In this document: piece after piece, positions 1-11,700 of the stretch
How the letters are laid out: every line of letters begins with the position of its first letter
How positions within the stretch are numbered: the stretch's first letter is position 1
NCBI GenBank assembly: GCA_026874595.1
Contig: CM049317.1
Coordinates: 59,926,618 to 59,990,617, forward strand
Reading direction: 5' to 3'
Origin: Sipunculus nudus
Lineage: Eukaryota > Annelida > Sipuncula > Golfingiida > Sipunculidae
Length of the DNA stretch: 64,000 nucleotides
Position numbers and translations under genes: made by a program
The notes under the pieces: model-generated
The model's input: only the letters and a program-made list of their open reading frames with translations
Databases searched by the model: none
What the model was told of the DNA's origin: nothing

Positions 1-1139
1 GACAATATTCTCAAAAATTAATATTTTATTAAATATTAAGATAGTGAGATATACAAAAACAAGTAAAACTGTTTTACTGTTAACATGAAGAGTCTAAAGC
101 ACATAGTGACTGCTATAGCTGACCAGGTCAAGTCAGCTAAGCCCAAGCCACCAAATATATACTACTTTTTACACAACGACCAGTACAATCTGTACCACTC
201 AGGGAAAGAAGTAATGGATTAGCTTGGATCACAACTGGCATCACATGCCTGGCGTCATGTGTACACAATCACTATGATACGTCAGTCCTGACAAATTAGA
301 TGCACAAAACAATAACCATAATCAACTACTAATTTCAAACAATTGATCTTGTGCCACTATATATATATATAAATGAGTGAATCATAAAACATGATAGCAC
401 TCCGGCTGTAATGCCTTCACCAAAGTTCAATTAATGCAGATATATTATAGATTTTATTGATTACTGACATTTAATTTGTCAGCTCTGCCGTTTTTACAGC
501 TCCCTCCTACAGGTGGATTCAACCTTTATCTTTGGCACTTGTGACCTTTAGAATAAGAATGGACTAAATGAAACTATTTAGAGGGTGGGCCACAAGCCTA
601 GTGCTAAAAAGCAAAATATTGTGAAGCTGACATTCAGAGGGCTGACCCAAGCAGAGTCACTGGGGAAAATGTGACATTTAAACAAAAACGAAGTTTTACT
701 CCAACTCATTTATGTTTTTGGTCACATGCTATGATTCCTTGGTTGTTCCAAGCCCTAGTAAGCAGAAAACATATAATCCAGTTGACGTAATAAATAACAT
801 GTCAATGATTGCTTTCAATTATTCCTCAGCCTCTTCCCGAAGATTTTGTAAACTATACACTGTGGTCCTATTCTCAGCAAAAACAGAATCTACTTTATCA
901 AGGGTGCCACAGAGACATCAAGAATGAAAGTGCCATTAAGATACAGCAAATAAACAAAATTCCATTATTTCCTGTTCTTTGCATCAGACAGGTTTTGTGC
1001 ATTTCCAAAGAATCTTTTTGTACCAGTGGTTCTGCAGTAAACAGTGCTGAACAACAGTCAGAGAGATTAAACTCAATCCAAGATCAACTGTTGAACACAG
1101 CTGTTCAAAATAAAGCCTATTCATCATGAAGAGTAGAAC
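1..1139. other. non-coding, no gene seen
   Basis: Low-GC single-copy-looking sequence. Short open frames around 712-1129 overlap in different frames, have no splice context or recognisable motif, and are not called. A short TA run lies near 359-371. Nothing else is supported. Confidence 0.6.
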
Positions 1140-2010
1140 CTAACATCTGCAGGGAGAGAAATTCATTTCACCTGCATTTTAACAGCAAATATTTAATGGA
1201 AGAACATTAACATCCATCAATATGAGTAATTGCTGATATCTGTAGGGTAAGAGGCTGCACTCATCTGCTGGGAGAGAAGAATAGCAAAGCTTTCTGCTAG
1301 GAGAGTTGTTACAACCATCTGTTTGGAGATGAGCAAAGTTTTTATCTGCTGAGAGCTGTTTCATCCATCTGTTTTGAGATCAGATGAGCAATGTTTATTT
1401 TTCTCTGCCAAAAAAGAGAATCTGTTTGGAGACTAGGTAATGTTTTTCTTATATTTGCTTGGAGAGATGTTGTATCCATCTGTTTGGATATGTTTTTCCA
1501 TTGTAAGAGAGGTTGAACAAATCTGTTTAGAAACTTGGTAAGTTTTTTCTATCTGCTTGCAGATATGTTTTATCCATCTGTTTGGAGATTAGCAGCACCC
1601 ATCTGTAGCTAGGCTGCACCTGTTTGGGGATTCTGAAAGTTTTTCATCTTTGACAGATGGCGCAACCACCTGCAAGTAGTAAAGCTGCATCCATCTGTTT
1701 GGAGATAAGAATGCTTGTCTGCTGGAAGAAAAGGAATGCTTTTTTTGCTGGGAGAGAAAGAAGTGTTTCTGCATGTTGAGAAAGAAGTATTTTCAGGTGG
1801 AAGAAAGTTTCTCTGTTAGGAGAGATACTACACCCATCTGTCTGGAGATGGAGATACTGGTAGTCTCTCTCCTGGAAATTATGTTGTTGTCCCTTTAGGC
1901 ATCTGAATGGAGAAAAGTTAACTTATTCTGTTTGGAGATGTTGCGTCAAGCCACATGAAGAGAAGTTATTTGGGGAGAGAGGTTATTCTGCTCGAAGAGA
2001 AACTGCAACG
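1140..2010. repeat. degenerate minisatellite, core ATCTGTTTGGAGAT
   Basis: The words ATCTGTTTGGAGAT, CATCTGCTGGGAGAGA and close variants recur at irregular 30-90 bp intervals, separated by short A/T-rich pieces such as GCAAAGTTTTT. Copies near 1317, 1367, 1481, 1576, 1690 and 1834 are easiest to see. Spacing and sequence are both decayed, which suggests an old tandem array. Small open frames inside it are by-products of the repeat. Confidence 0.7.
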
Positions 2011-3139
2011 TCTTCTGGGAAAGAGAAAGGTAATGCGGTGGCCACTTGTTAAAACAGTTCCTTGGCTGAGGCACTTGGGGATAGTGCTGAATATAATCAA
2101 AGGCTTTCTGTGTGGCCTCTGGCTGGAGCAGCAACAGGTTCTGGCCGGGATAATCAGCCTCTTTGACTTTTCTTTTTGTGTAAACACAACATATGCTGTT
2201 ATAGCCATGCCTCCACATAGCACACATAGTCCATTTACACCTAGAGCTCTTACACTGTACCGGTGCCTAGGGGATCTTACTACCAACCATATACTGTATT
2301 TCTTAAATATGTTTATTGAAACAGATGCTCCAAGACCTTGCTACTTATAATGACTAATACATTTTTATAGATGTTCTGATATATCAAATACATGAAACTA
2401 TGGATTATCAGTGCGGGTAGTATATTTACAGTAAAACATACCTTAACTGCTGATCAATGCCATCTGGTGTTCAAATAATGAAACAATTATTTACAAAAGA
2501 TGCCAGGGTTATTGTTTTAGTCCATTCTGAAGGTGAGTGTTTGCTTCTGAATGACAGTTTCATAGATTTTAATAAAACATTATATATTGGTTGATAGTGT
2601 TTGAACATCTGAAACTGATAAAATTTTGTGTATTCCTTCAGGATGAGTGTTCCAGGGTTTTAGCAGCATTGGTTACCACCCTAAGAGCTGTAGTCTATTT
2701 ATATGATCTGATCATACAGCCATCTATGAAACGCGTTTTGTGACATCACCAAATATAATGATTTCACATGCTATCTGCTGATTGGTGACGTGGAAGTAGT
2801 GTAGGTTTTCAGGCCAATGGCATGATGATGAGTGTGTTCTGTTTTACATGTATATGAGTAATCCAGGGCAGCAACCTCACAGCCAGGAGTGGAGGTATTT
2901 CAAAACATTTTAATTCCCTACTGTGAAGTTAGAAATATGACTGCAGTATTCTGAGCTTGTTTTTGGTGATTCCCAGACACTGCCAAGAAATTAATGCACT
3001 GGGAATAAACAGACAGTGCAAAACCTAATGCTACTCCCCATATAACCAAAATATTTACAAACTTTTACCATAATTACAGTAGAATTTGTTTACCATAATT
3101 ACAGGTGAAATTGTTTTTTTACCATTATTAAGGTACCAA
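2011..3139. other. unique non-coding stretch
   Basis: No gene or clear repeat is seen. A 131-codon frame on + (1955-2350) and two overlapping frames on - cover the same bases and have no motif. A G/C-richer patch at about 2720-2900 (containing TGACATCA and TGACGTGG) stands out from the AT background but has no assigned function. Confidence 0.5.
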
Positions 3140-3414
3140 TTTTTATACGACAGTCATATGACAGGTGTATTATGGTATACCCACCATCCGTCTGTTAACT
3201 TTTAGTGTCGCTGCAATAACCTACTGGGCTTTGATGGATTTTCACTAAACTCACTAACCAACAGATGAACTCGCCAGGGTTTGATTATGGGCAACATCCA
3301 TGCATATTTAATAAGGTCAAAGGTCACCAGCCTCCTAGGCTACATTGTGATGTTGCCATGATAACTTATGGAGAATTTAAAGGATTTTGATAAAACTCAT
3401 CAGAAACGTTAATC

Positions 3415-4582
3415 AACTAGAATACGGGTAGTCGACAAGCGACTACGTGTATCCGCCAAAATCAGAGTAGGACGGGTGAAGTGAGACATGGATTGAGTGG
3501 CAAGGGGAAATACAGTTACATGTGTTACATATTAGTATGGATGTCTGCCACGTGAACATGATTGTAGGTGGCGCTACCTGTTATTTGAACGAGATCCAAG
3601 ATGTATACACATGCAAAATTTCAGGTGGAAAAGTCAAACCACTGCAGAGATATGAGTGATTTTAACCCAAGGCAGACAAACAGATGGAGGTGGTGCCACA
3701 ATTTTTGTGTTATTTATAAAGCTATCCAAGGGCTACATTTGTGAAAAATTTTTTTCCTGATTGGTCGAATGAGTCCGGAGATATAAGCATGAATGTATAC
3801 TGCGTGAATGTGAATGTAGGTGGTGCCACCTGTCATAAAATCAAGAAAGCTATGCAGTATGTATACGCATGCCGAATTTCAGGTAATTTGGTCAAACCAC
3901 TGCAGAGATATTAGTGATTTTAACCCAAGGCAGACAAACAGATGGATCTTGTGCAAAAATGGCTGCAGGTGGCGCCACCATTTTTTTGTACGTTATAAAG
4001 CTAGCCGAGGGCTACATTTGTGTAAATTTTTTTCCCTTATTGGTAAAACTGTTCCCGAGATATGAGCTTGGATGTCTGCAGCGTGAACTTGAATGTAGGT
4101 GGCGCCACCTGTCATAAAATCAAGAAAGCTATCTAGGATGTATACGCATGCCGAATTTCAGGTGAATTAGTCAAACCAATGCAGAGATATGAGTGATTTT
4201 AACCCAAGGCAGATGAACAGATAGACACTGTGCAAACATGGTTGCAGGTGGCCCCACCATTTTTTGTGTATGTTATAAAGCTATCAAAGGGCTACATTTG
4301 TACAAAATTTTTTTCCTGATAGGTCAAACGGTTCCCAAAATATGTGGGTTTATGTGTGGAAACAGACGCACAAACGGACGCTGGGCAGAGAGGAAAGGTC
4401 AGAGGTCAAGGCCAATTGGTTAGGCACCAGTTCACATGTGACCCAATAATTGGTGTAAGTGTAGGAAAAATCCATCCAGTAGTCTCAGAGGAGTTTTCTG
4501 GAAACGAACGCCACGGCGGCGGCGGCAGCTGCGGAACCTGGTCAAAAACATAGTATCCGCAATACTTTGTTTTGGCAGATAC
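3415..4582 (+). mobile_element. Helentron-like non-autonomous element A
   Basis: The parts in order are: tag AACTAGAAT (3415-3423), a perfect 7-bp hairpin GTAGTCG/CGACTAC (3428-3446), the 5' word GTATCCGCCAAAA (3449-3461), three tandem monomers of about 258-279 bp each ending in GGTGGCGCCACC-type palindromes, a short CGG run (4513-4524), and a 3' hairpin with proximal arm GTATCCGC (4553-4560) and distal arm TTTTGGCAGATAC (4570-4582). The distal arm is the reverse complement of the 5' word at 12 of 13 positions. No coding capacity is seen. The layout matches Helentron-associated (HINE) elements, and insertion lies inside a monomer of another repeat. Confidence 0.75.
3550..4370 (+). repeat. internal tandem monomers of element A (about 260-280 bp)
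   Basis: The phrase GATATGAGTGATTTTAACCC recurs at 3649, 3907 (one mismatch) and 4186, giving periods of 258 and 279 bp. Each monomer also holds a variant of GGTGGCGCCACC and the phrase AGGGCTACATTTGT. Two palindrome copies are perfect (3968-3979 and 4098-4109). Small frames here are by-products of the repeat. Confidence 0.8.
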
Positions 4583-4850
4583 AATAAAATATCTCACTTT
4601 ACGTCAATTTCCAGCAAAATCCATGCATATTTAATGAGGTCAGAGGTCACCAGACTTTGGAGGCACCTGGGTGACTTACCAAAAATCCTAGGGAATTTCA
4701 TGAAACTTATTATACATATTTACCAATAGAGTTTCTCCCCTGAATTACCTTCTCATCAAAATTCACGCATATTTAATGAGGTCAGAGGTCACCATAATTA
4801 CGATGAATGTATTATGCACCTTTGCGAAGCTCTTGTTTACTATTATAATG

Positions 4851-6560
4851 GAGAAAGCAGGTTCTCATGATAAGAACTATTGCTTTAGGGATCAAGGAAT
4901 GAGGAAGTACATTCAATTAAGTGTCAACAGACTGTACTATTATTAACTGATTTAGATATTAATTTTAAGTAAGATTTTGTAGATACATGACATCAAAGAT
5001 TATATATGAATACATAATAAGTAATATATTTTATATATTTTGTTACTGGTGTCTAGATTTATATCATAATTATTTTTAGATGTATTTTCCTAACACAAGT
5101 AAGATAAATGCATGTTAATGCCTGATCCATGATTCAATATTTTATGACAAAAATATATTATTTTTATTATTATTATAATCATTATTATTATTATAATTTT
5201 CACTATAATAATGATTAAGTTTTCCTTTTCCTTTTATTTCTAAAATATAATTACTATTTCTTAGATGTTTTAGTAAAAAATATATATGGTCATTTTATCA
5301 ATATTATTTCTATTATCATTATCATTTATTTATATTATTGTTATTATCATAAGGTTCACACACACCAGCATGTAGTGACATATAAAACCAATCAGAAACA
5401 CTCACCCTGTGTAGAAGCAATTAACACTATATATATACCTTTGTCAGTGTAGATTTCTTCAGTGTCTTAACACATGAAAGGGGTTGGTGATAGCTAGGCG
5501 TGAATTCCATGAAGACATTAACATCTCACATGTTCCCCTGGGAGTCATTCACCTTGTTAACGGAGACAAATTATTCATCTTGACAGACCTGTCACTTGTA
5601 GCTAGTTGGCACAACATAAAACCACTGGCTGAACAGTAAAGCCCTTGACTTTTGGTCCATATATTAAGTAGTGTACTTGGTCTTGTTATCAGCTGTGGGG
5701 GCTACCATGCCTCAATTTGGTAACTTTCTTTTGCTTTAGCACTGCTTTCATGTGACTGACAATTGCACTAGCTTCTCGTGCTTAGTGATCAACTCAGGGA
5801 GAATTAATTGAATTAACTGGCTCTCTCTCTCTCTCTGTGCAGATCTAATGCTGCTGGAAGCCCAGGCTGACATCTTACAGTTGGTACTTGGCTGCCTCAC
5901 TGCTCTTGAATTCACATGCATGACTCCATGGCACCATGGCACCAAAGGCCTGAATATTTTGTTATTTCTGCTTATTTGATCTTGAAGATCAAGGTAAAGA
6001 TCACCGTCTATTTAACTCATCTGACATATTGGTAGTAACACTTTAAATTTCATAAACAAATACTGAGTGGTTCAAAATTTATCACATTCACAAGAAGTGA
6101 CAGAAACAATTAAGGACGATTCCAATTGTGACATGGGAGGGAAGACATAATTTTATTTTAAAAATAAGGTCTAGTTCTTGCCAAGGCTATAGTAGGTATT
6201 CACCCACTTTGGAGGTATCATTATTCTGATTCAGCAACAGATGAGCTAATGTGTACTAGGTTTAGTCCTTTTAAGTTTTAACATTTCAAACAAGACTTAC
6301 AGGAAATTTGACCTTTACTGGGACCATTTTTCTGTGTAATATTAGTATTTGTTACTCAGTCTCTTCCATTCCTTAAAGAATGCAAGTAGTTGGTATGAAG
6401 CTCCCCCCCCCCCCCCCCAATCACTCTCAAACTTATGACAGCTGGGCATCTTATTGGTGTAAGAAAACCTTGCTTACTGACAGTTTGTATTCAGGCTGTG
6501 ATTTCGTCTGGGTCACTGACTGTCATATTTTGTTGTTAAGGGGTCAATTTTGTGGCTGAC
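4851..6560. other. AT-rich non-coding with microsatellites
   Basis: Contains a TTA-rich tract (5155-5210), further TTAT-rich sequence to about 5350, a CT run (5821-5837) and a poly-C run of 16 (6403-6418). No gene, transposon end or RNA gene is supported. Confidence 0.6.
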
Positions 6561-6564
6561 CTGA

Positions 6565-6970
6565 GAAACTCAACACTTTACAGATTAAAACAGTAAAAAG
6601 CTCTGAATTATGTGTGTCCTGCATCCTAGAGATAAGTATTCACACTATACAGACCAAAACTCACTTGTTATAAATCAGGTCACTATGACCTAGTTTTACA
6701 TGAAAAGAGAGCATGCAACTTAATTTCCCAAAAGGAAGGTCACAGTGACCTAACTATTTTTTTTTTACATGCAAATGTATCAAGATATATGGTTCAGTTA
6801 CACAGCAAGGGAAAAATCTTGTACACACAGATCACTGGGAAAGTTACAATGAACACTGATTGTGTATGTTATTAAATAGTTATTAAAAATACTGACCTTT
6901 TTGTGACTTTGAACCTTGACCTAGGTTATGAATGTGCAGCTCCTTGCCTCTTGGTCATTTGTGTGTGAAC
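6565..6970. promoter_or_regulatory. nuclear-receptor half-site cluster with two perfect palindromes
   Basis: Two inverted AGGTCA repeats with 3-bp spacers occur: AGGTCACTATGACCT (6677-6691) and AGGTCACAGTGACCT (6737-6751). A TTGACCTAGGTTA half-site follows near 6918. AGGTCA-N3-TGACCT is the established estrogen-response-element consensus. Because AGGTCA words are abundant in repeats of this window, the cluster may be part of an old element. Regulatory function is inference. Confidence 0.4.
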
Positions 6971-9028
6971 CAAGCAGAGCTGAATCAAGAGTCCTTGACC
7001 CCTGGCTTAGTGTCGTCTGCTATCTGAAATTAATATCAAGACTTCCTGTGAATTTGACTGTTAAAAGACTTCAATAGAGGCATTTGTAGATATAAACAGT
7101 AAATAAGTTAACAAAAATTTTGTGTTGTCTGCTATCTGAAATTTTCATCGAGAACTTTTGAAATTTGGTAAAGCCTAGATATAATAAGATATTCTAACAG
7201 TAAAGACATTTATAGATAAAGTAAATAAATAAATATTAAATAACAATACAAGCTTATAAATGAATAAATAATCACCCAAATCATCATGATGAAATTAGTC
7301 AAAGACACCAGAGCTGTAATGATTCACTAAGGTCAGATATGGATTAATTGGCAACCCATGGGCCAACCACCACAATACTGAACTAATTGTAGCAGCTGTT
7401 TCATTTTTCATTATTATTGAAACGTTGGGGCAATGACATGGCAAGCTTAAAACTTGATTTGACTCAAGAAAGGGTTTTATTCAACAATGACTCTAATACT
7501 ACTTATTTGTATTGAATATAGGTAATATCATAGTAGTATTGTATATATTGTGGTAGTATTGTATATAAGTATTATTGTGTGTCATTCAATGAGTGAAGTA
7601 TTGTAATGCACATCGTATTATGTGACAATGTATAACTATAGCCCTGAAAGACACACAATATATCAGATGCCAGGCTTTCACAGTCAACTGCTGGACTGCA
7701 GACTAAAACAGGACAACATTTAACAATGGAACAAATTGCGGAACAAGCAATAAACGCACAGTAAAAGTTTTGGAAGCTGTCAATTTACATGACACCAGCT
7801 GTTAACAGTTTTTATACTCCCACACTGTTTCTCTGTTTGAGTGACATGTAGGTCAATACAGAACTAGACCACTTATTTGGAACAATAGTGAATAAAAGTG
7901 TAGGGTTTAAAAAACGTGTAGTCTCGTCAGTTTAAGTCTCTCACACACACATACACACACACAAACACTGGTCACATTTACTGCTCTATGCTTGGAGTTC
8001 AATACCTTCTTTATACACAAAGACGAAACAAACACTAGTCAGACACCTACACCATCTTAAATGCATACATAATGATGCGAAGAAAAAATAAATTACAACA
8101 AATATTGTTGGCTATTACAAATTTCCGGTTAAAAAGTACTCCATGAGAGCTGGAAATAATGTTGGACAATCATCATGTAATGACTCCCCTAATCTGTGGC
8201 TTCAAATTTGATGAGAATTTATAGCTATAATATGGGGACAGCTAGCAGATATGGTGATCAAAAAAAAAAAAAAAAAATCATCACCTCAGATGTGTCTGTG
8301 ACCTGTAAAACTGGTCATAATACTATTGAGGTCATGTTGATGTGGTGGTCAGCATGAGATGCTTTACTGTATGCCCACTTTTCTGCACCTATTCGTCTGT
8401 AATCAGTAGCTTAAAATTTGATGACATGGGTCAGCAGATAGGACTGACATCACAGTCAAGAACACAGGGCTTATGACCAGTGACCGCCAGCCAGAACCAG
8501 GCATGTGATCAGACTTTGTTTTGACCCTTTGACCCAGTACCTGCAGCCTCTGACCAGCAGTCATGCAGGACCAGCCCTTTAAACAGGTGGCCCTGACAGG
8601 TGCTCTTTGAAAGTGGCCAGCTCCGGGTTCCAGGAAGGATGGTTATTATTGCTTTAATTAAACCGAGCACTGACTGCCATGTCCTGTATACCGTATGCTG
8701 CTAAGTCCATGCAGTGTTTACTACCAATTACACTATGAGACAGTAAATTTACTTAACGAACATACATGGCAGAAATACTGGCTTAGAGAACACCTATTAA
8801 CAGTAAATTTCTAAAACCAACCAAAAAAAATTAAAAGGTAAATTTTTCATGCCTGTAAATAAAATTACAAAAATTTATCTATCAATTATTTGGGGGGAAA
8901 TGCAGAGTTTTGTCCTAATGTTCACTTTTTCAAAGGATAGATCTGTGGCCTTTTCTTGGAACTGTCTAAAATGAATAAGGATAGGATGAAGGTGGTTAAA
9001 CAGTCAGAATACTATATAAAAAATATTA
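6971..9028. other. non-coding, AT-rich
   Basis: No supported gene. A TAAATAAATAAA-type tract lies at about 7220-7270 and a poly-A of 18 at 8260-8277. The patch at 8440-8640 is richer in G/C, with repeated CCAG and TGACC words, and is otherwise unexplained. Confidence 0.55.
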
Positions 9029-9095
9029 AACCTGGATTTCAGGTTTTTATATGCACAAGGTTAGGAATAATCTAGAAGTCATAATCTCTCATTAA
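9029..9095 (-). repeat. SINE body fragment
   Basis: On the minus strand this shares the words TTATGACTTCTAGATTATTC and TGTGCATATAAAAACCTGAA with a fuller tRNA-headed SINE at 46.05-46.22 kb, and the TGACTTCTAGAT part also occurs at 32.7 kb. No tRNA-like head is found next to it. It lies just downstream of the stop of the candidate exon at 9125, so it could sit in a 3' UTR. Confidence 0.55.
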
Positions 9096-9124
9096 TACAT
9101 TGGAGCGAATCTCTGAGATTCTAC

Positions 9125-9376
9125 TCAAATTTTTACCATATCTGAATAAGCACCTGCAGGGTTTGAAGCCAAGTCTGTTCTGGAGTCAAATGCCCCAGCA
9201 AACAAATAAGCTTCATCTAACCCTACTCTGCCTTTTGCTGAAGTGGGATACTGCTCCCTGCTAGGTGGCTCTGACCTAAGGGGTTTTGACCAAGAAACAT
9301 CTGGGTCTGTTCCAGGTTTGGTTTTTGTCCAGGTGTCATTGTATTTGTAAGGTAACATTCTATCATACACTGCATC
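9125..9376 (-). CDS. candidate terminal exon, unknown protein
   Basis: This open frame encodes 83 residues and ends in a TGA stop. It begins right after a good splice acceptor on the minus strand (TTACTACAG, intron side 9377-9385) in phase 0. The peptide is charged, rich in Y, W, D, P and S, and lacks the low-complexity look of the chance frames around it; it contains YNDTWTKTKPGTDPDVSW and YPTSAKGRVGLDEAYLFAG. No family was recognised. A second candidate exon lies 222 bp upstream. A SINE fragment follows the stop. Frame, composition and acceptor support an exon; the gene identity and the rest of the transcript are not visible. Confidence 0.5.
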   Translation of the reverse strand, partial: DAVYDRMLPYKYNDTWTKTKPGTDPDVSWSKPLRSEPPSREQYPTSAKGRVGLDEAYLFAGAFDSRTDLASNPAGAYSDMVKI

Positions 9377-9598
9377 CTGTAGTAACACTATGACTGATGA
9401 TGTCATAACCAGCAATAATACAGGTGTAACTGTGTAACCAGGTGGAATTTTTCCAATACAGAAGCACTTCTACTGGAGAAATAGAAAGAGGATCTTATAC
9501 AAGGTAGTTCTGTTTAGTGTTTCACAGTGGTCCTAACACGGAGGTATATTGCTGGAGGATATTGTTACCAGCGTGGCCCACTGTTTACCTCAGCTAAA

Positions 9599-9732
9599 TT
9601 AGTATTTGCCATCTTTATGCACCCAGTGACCCTCCTCTTTGTAGACAGGTGCCACTGGCACAAAACCTATTGGTGATCTGGTTTCTCTCTCTAACATCCA
9701 GCGCTGTACAGCCAATCCGATCTGATGCAGTG
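9599..9732 (-). CDS. candidate exon upstream of the 9125 exon
   Basis: The frame follows an acceptor (ATTGTTACATCCACAG, ending at 9733) and reads LHQIGLAVQRWMLERETRSP, then continues through a segment with APVYKEEGHWVHKDGKY to a TAA stop. The frame is also open upstream to an ATG at 9785-9787, so the acceptor is not proven. If it joins the next exon, a weak GTGCAT donor at 9617-9622 would link the codon TGG to GAT in phase 0. Otherwise this is a separate terminal exon. A better GTAAAC donor exists but lies after the stop. No family recognised. Confidence 0.42.
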
Positions 9733-9787
9733 CTGTGGATGTAACAATATCAGAGAATGTCACAGAGGGCATATTTGTATCAAACAC

Positions 9788-10699
9788 GTTTAAACTGTGC
9801 TTGAATCATTATGAAACCAAGACAACTTATGTGTTATAGAGCTTATATACAAGTACACATTATAGACATCAGGTTATATTCCGTTGTTGTTATATCTCTT
9901 ATTTGTTTGTCTACATCACACACCCTGTCATGTGTTTAAAATGGTTCCCTGGGTGGATCCAGGATAATGGAATCAGGATATTACAACAGCAGACTTAAAC
10001 CCTTAGAGGTTATCCTGTAACAAGACTGAGACTGAGACGGGCTCCAACTAGTCATGCGTGCACACTACATAAGGAAAATCATCTGCAGTGTGACCCTCAG
10101 CCACTGTCGCGCATAATGAAAGGAAAAACAAATATTCTGAACTGTTTTGACCTGATAATTTACTGTGATGGATAGATGAAATGGTATATAACAATATGGT
10201 GGCTAATTAAACATCTTCATATAACACAGTTTTTATGATGATTACCTAAAATATCAGACATATCCAGCATATTATCTTGTCATTTAGTGTCATTCACTCC
10301 TGTACATGCATGGTTCCTCCATTCACAGGGAGAATGATGGAGGATTCACAGGAGTTCTATAAAAGCACACTCAAGTAGTGTGTGTCATAATATTCAATAA
10401 AGCCATAGTTGCATGACCAATGTTGGTATTATATGCACAAAATAAAATTTGTTTTTAGTCACTCCGTTCGTAGTTTGCGCACATGCCTGCAGATAAATCA
10501 TTGGTTCTCTAGTCCTTGACGTTGTATGAATGCAACTTGTGTAAGGAATGTCAACTCTTAACCACAACAACCTAAGAAGAGGCAAAAAACTCCAGACCGG
10601 ATTGAGGGATTAGCCTTAAAAATTTAGGAAAACAATGCAAAAAGTTAAATTAAAGTAAAAGGGGAGAGGGTTAAACCCCTAAACCTACCCTTTATGTTA
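9788..10699. other. non-coding stretch
   Basis: No further upstream exon of the 9.1-9.8 kb candidate gene can be recognised on the minus strand. Small open frames (for example 10394-10585) lack acceptors and biased composition. Confidence 0.5.
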
Positions 10700-11325
10700 A
10701 CAGATAAAATGTCACAGGACATAATGTCTACAGATAAAATATCATAGGACATAATGTCAACAGATAAAGTGTGACAGGACACAATGTTCACAGATAAAAT
10801 GCGACAGGACATAACATTCACAGATAAAATTCAATAGGATTTAATGTCCACAGATAAAACATGACAGGACTTAATGTCCATAAATAAAATGTGACAGGAC
10901 TTAATGTCTACAGACAAAATGCCACAGGACATAATGCCTACAGAAAAAATGCCACAGGACATAATGCCTATACAGACAAAATGCCACAGGATATAATGCC
11001 TGAAGACAAAATGCCACAGAACATAATGCCTATACAGAAAAAAATGCCACAGGACATAATGCCTACAGACAAAATGCCACAGGAAATAATGCCTATACAG
11101 AAAAAATGCCACAGGACATGATGCCTACAGACAAAATGCCACAAGACATGATGCCCACAGACAAAATGCCACAGGACAAAATGCCCACAGACAAATACCA
11201 CAGGACATGCCTGAAGACAAAATGCCACAGGACATGATGCCTACACTCACAAAATGCCACAGGACATGATGCCTACAGACAAAATGCCACAGGACTTGTT
11301 GCCTACAGACAAAATGCAACAAGAA
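10700..11325 (+). repeat. 30-bp minisatellite, about 20 copies
   Basis: The unit is close to AAAATGCCACAGGACATAAT followed by GCCTACAGAC. Early copies (10.70-10.90 kb) have T/A substitutions; later copies (10.91-11.32 kb) are more uniform, with some 2-3 bp length changes and partial deletions. Since 30 is a multiple of three, both strands give chance repetitive frames (10-residue peptides such as MPQDIMPTDK), which are not called as genes. Confidence 0.9.
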
Positions 11326-11459
11326 ACATGAGGGGCACAAGAGAGGCAAGTTGTCCACTTTAACTTTTTTTTCTGTGGCCACTTGACTATGGACTTTATA
11401 TCCTGTATCATTAGTCCTTGAGGTTATCCAATAGTTTTGTAGAATGACCACTACATTCT

Positions 11460-11700
11460 GTAACATTTTGTCCCTGGACTGCCAAAAGAATATTCATCTT
11501 GTGTCATTTGTCCACTATTTTGTCCTGCACCACTGAGAAATGACTTTACACCATATTTTTTTGTATTTTGTCTGATATTTTTTTGTCTCATGCCATTTAA
11601 CTTTGTCTCTGATCTTTCTGTTTCAAGCTGTTTGCCATTTGTTCATGTATTTTGTCTCTATTGTTTTTGTCTCATGGCACTTTGTCCTCAGATTTTCTAG
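11460..11700 (-). repeat. decayed inverted relative of the 30-bp minisatellite
   Basis: The words CATTTTGTCC, TTTTGTCTCATGCCATTT and CATGGCACTTTGTCCT recur every 20-40 bp. They are reverse-complement versions of the GACAAAATGCCA word of the adjacent array. The two tracts face each other across about 135 bp, so a large imperfect foldback is possible. Confidence 0.5.

Larger units (their letters stand above)
3140..4850 (-). mobile_element. AGGTCAGAGGTCACC-monomer element, interrupted
   Basis: The segments 3160-3414 and 4590-4830 carry monomers with the word GCATATTTAATGAGGTCAGAGG followed by TCACC (mutated in the first copy). The same monomer occurs inverted as a 176-bp tandem pair at 23.9-24.25 kb. 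The left edge has the word ATCCGTCTGTTAA, matching TTAACAGACGGAT at 24.25 kb in inverse orientation. This is a pearl/HINE-like repetitive element, split by a second element at 3415-4590. The strand is set by placing the ACGG-type microsatellite at the 3' side, as in related families. Confidence 0.65.

Noticed and set aside
1955-2350. 131-codon frame on the plus strand
   Set aside because: Opposed by two minus frames over the same bases, overlaps a minisatellite edge, and shows no motif.
10831-11466. Repetitive open frames on both strands with 10-residue repeats
   Set aside because: The 30-bp unit is a multiple of three, so both strands stay open by arithmetic; there is no start context, splice site or non-repeat domain.
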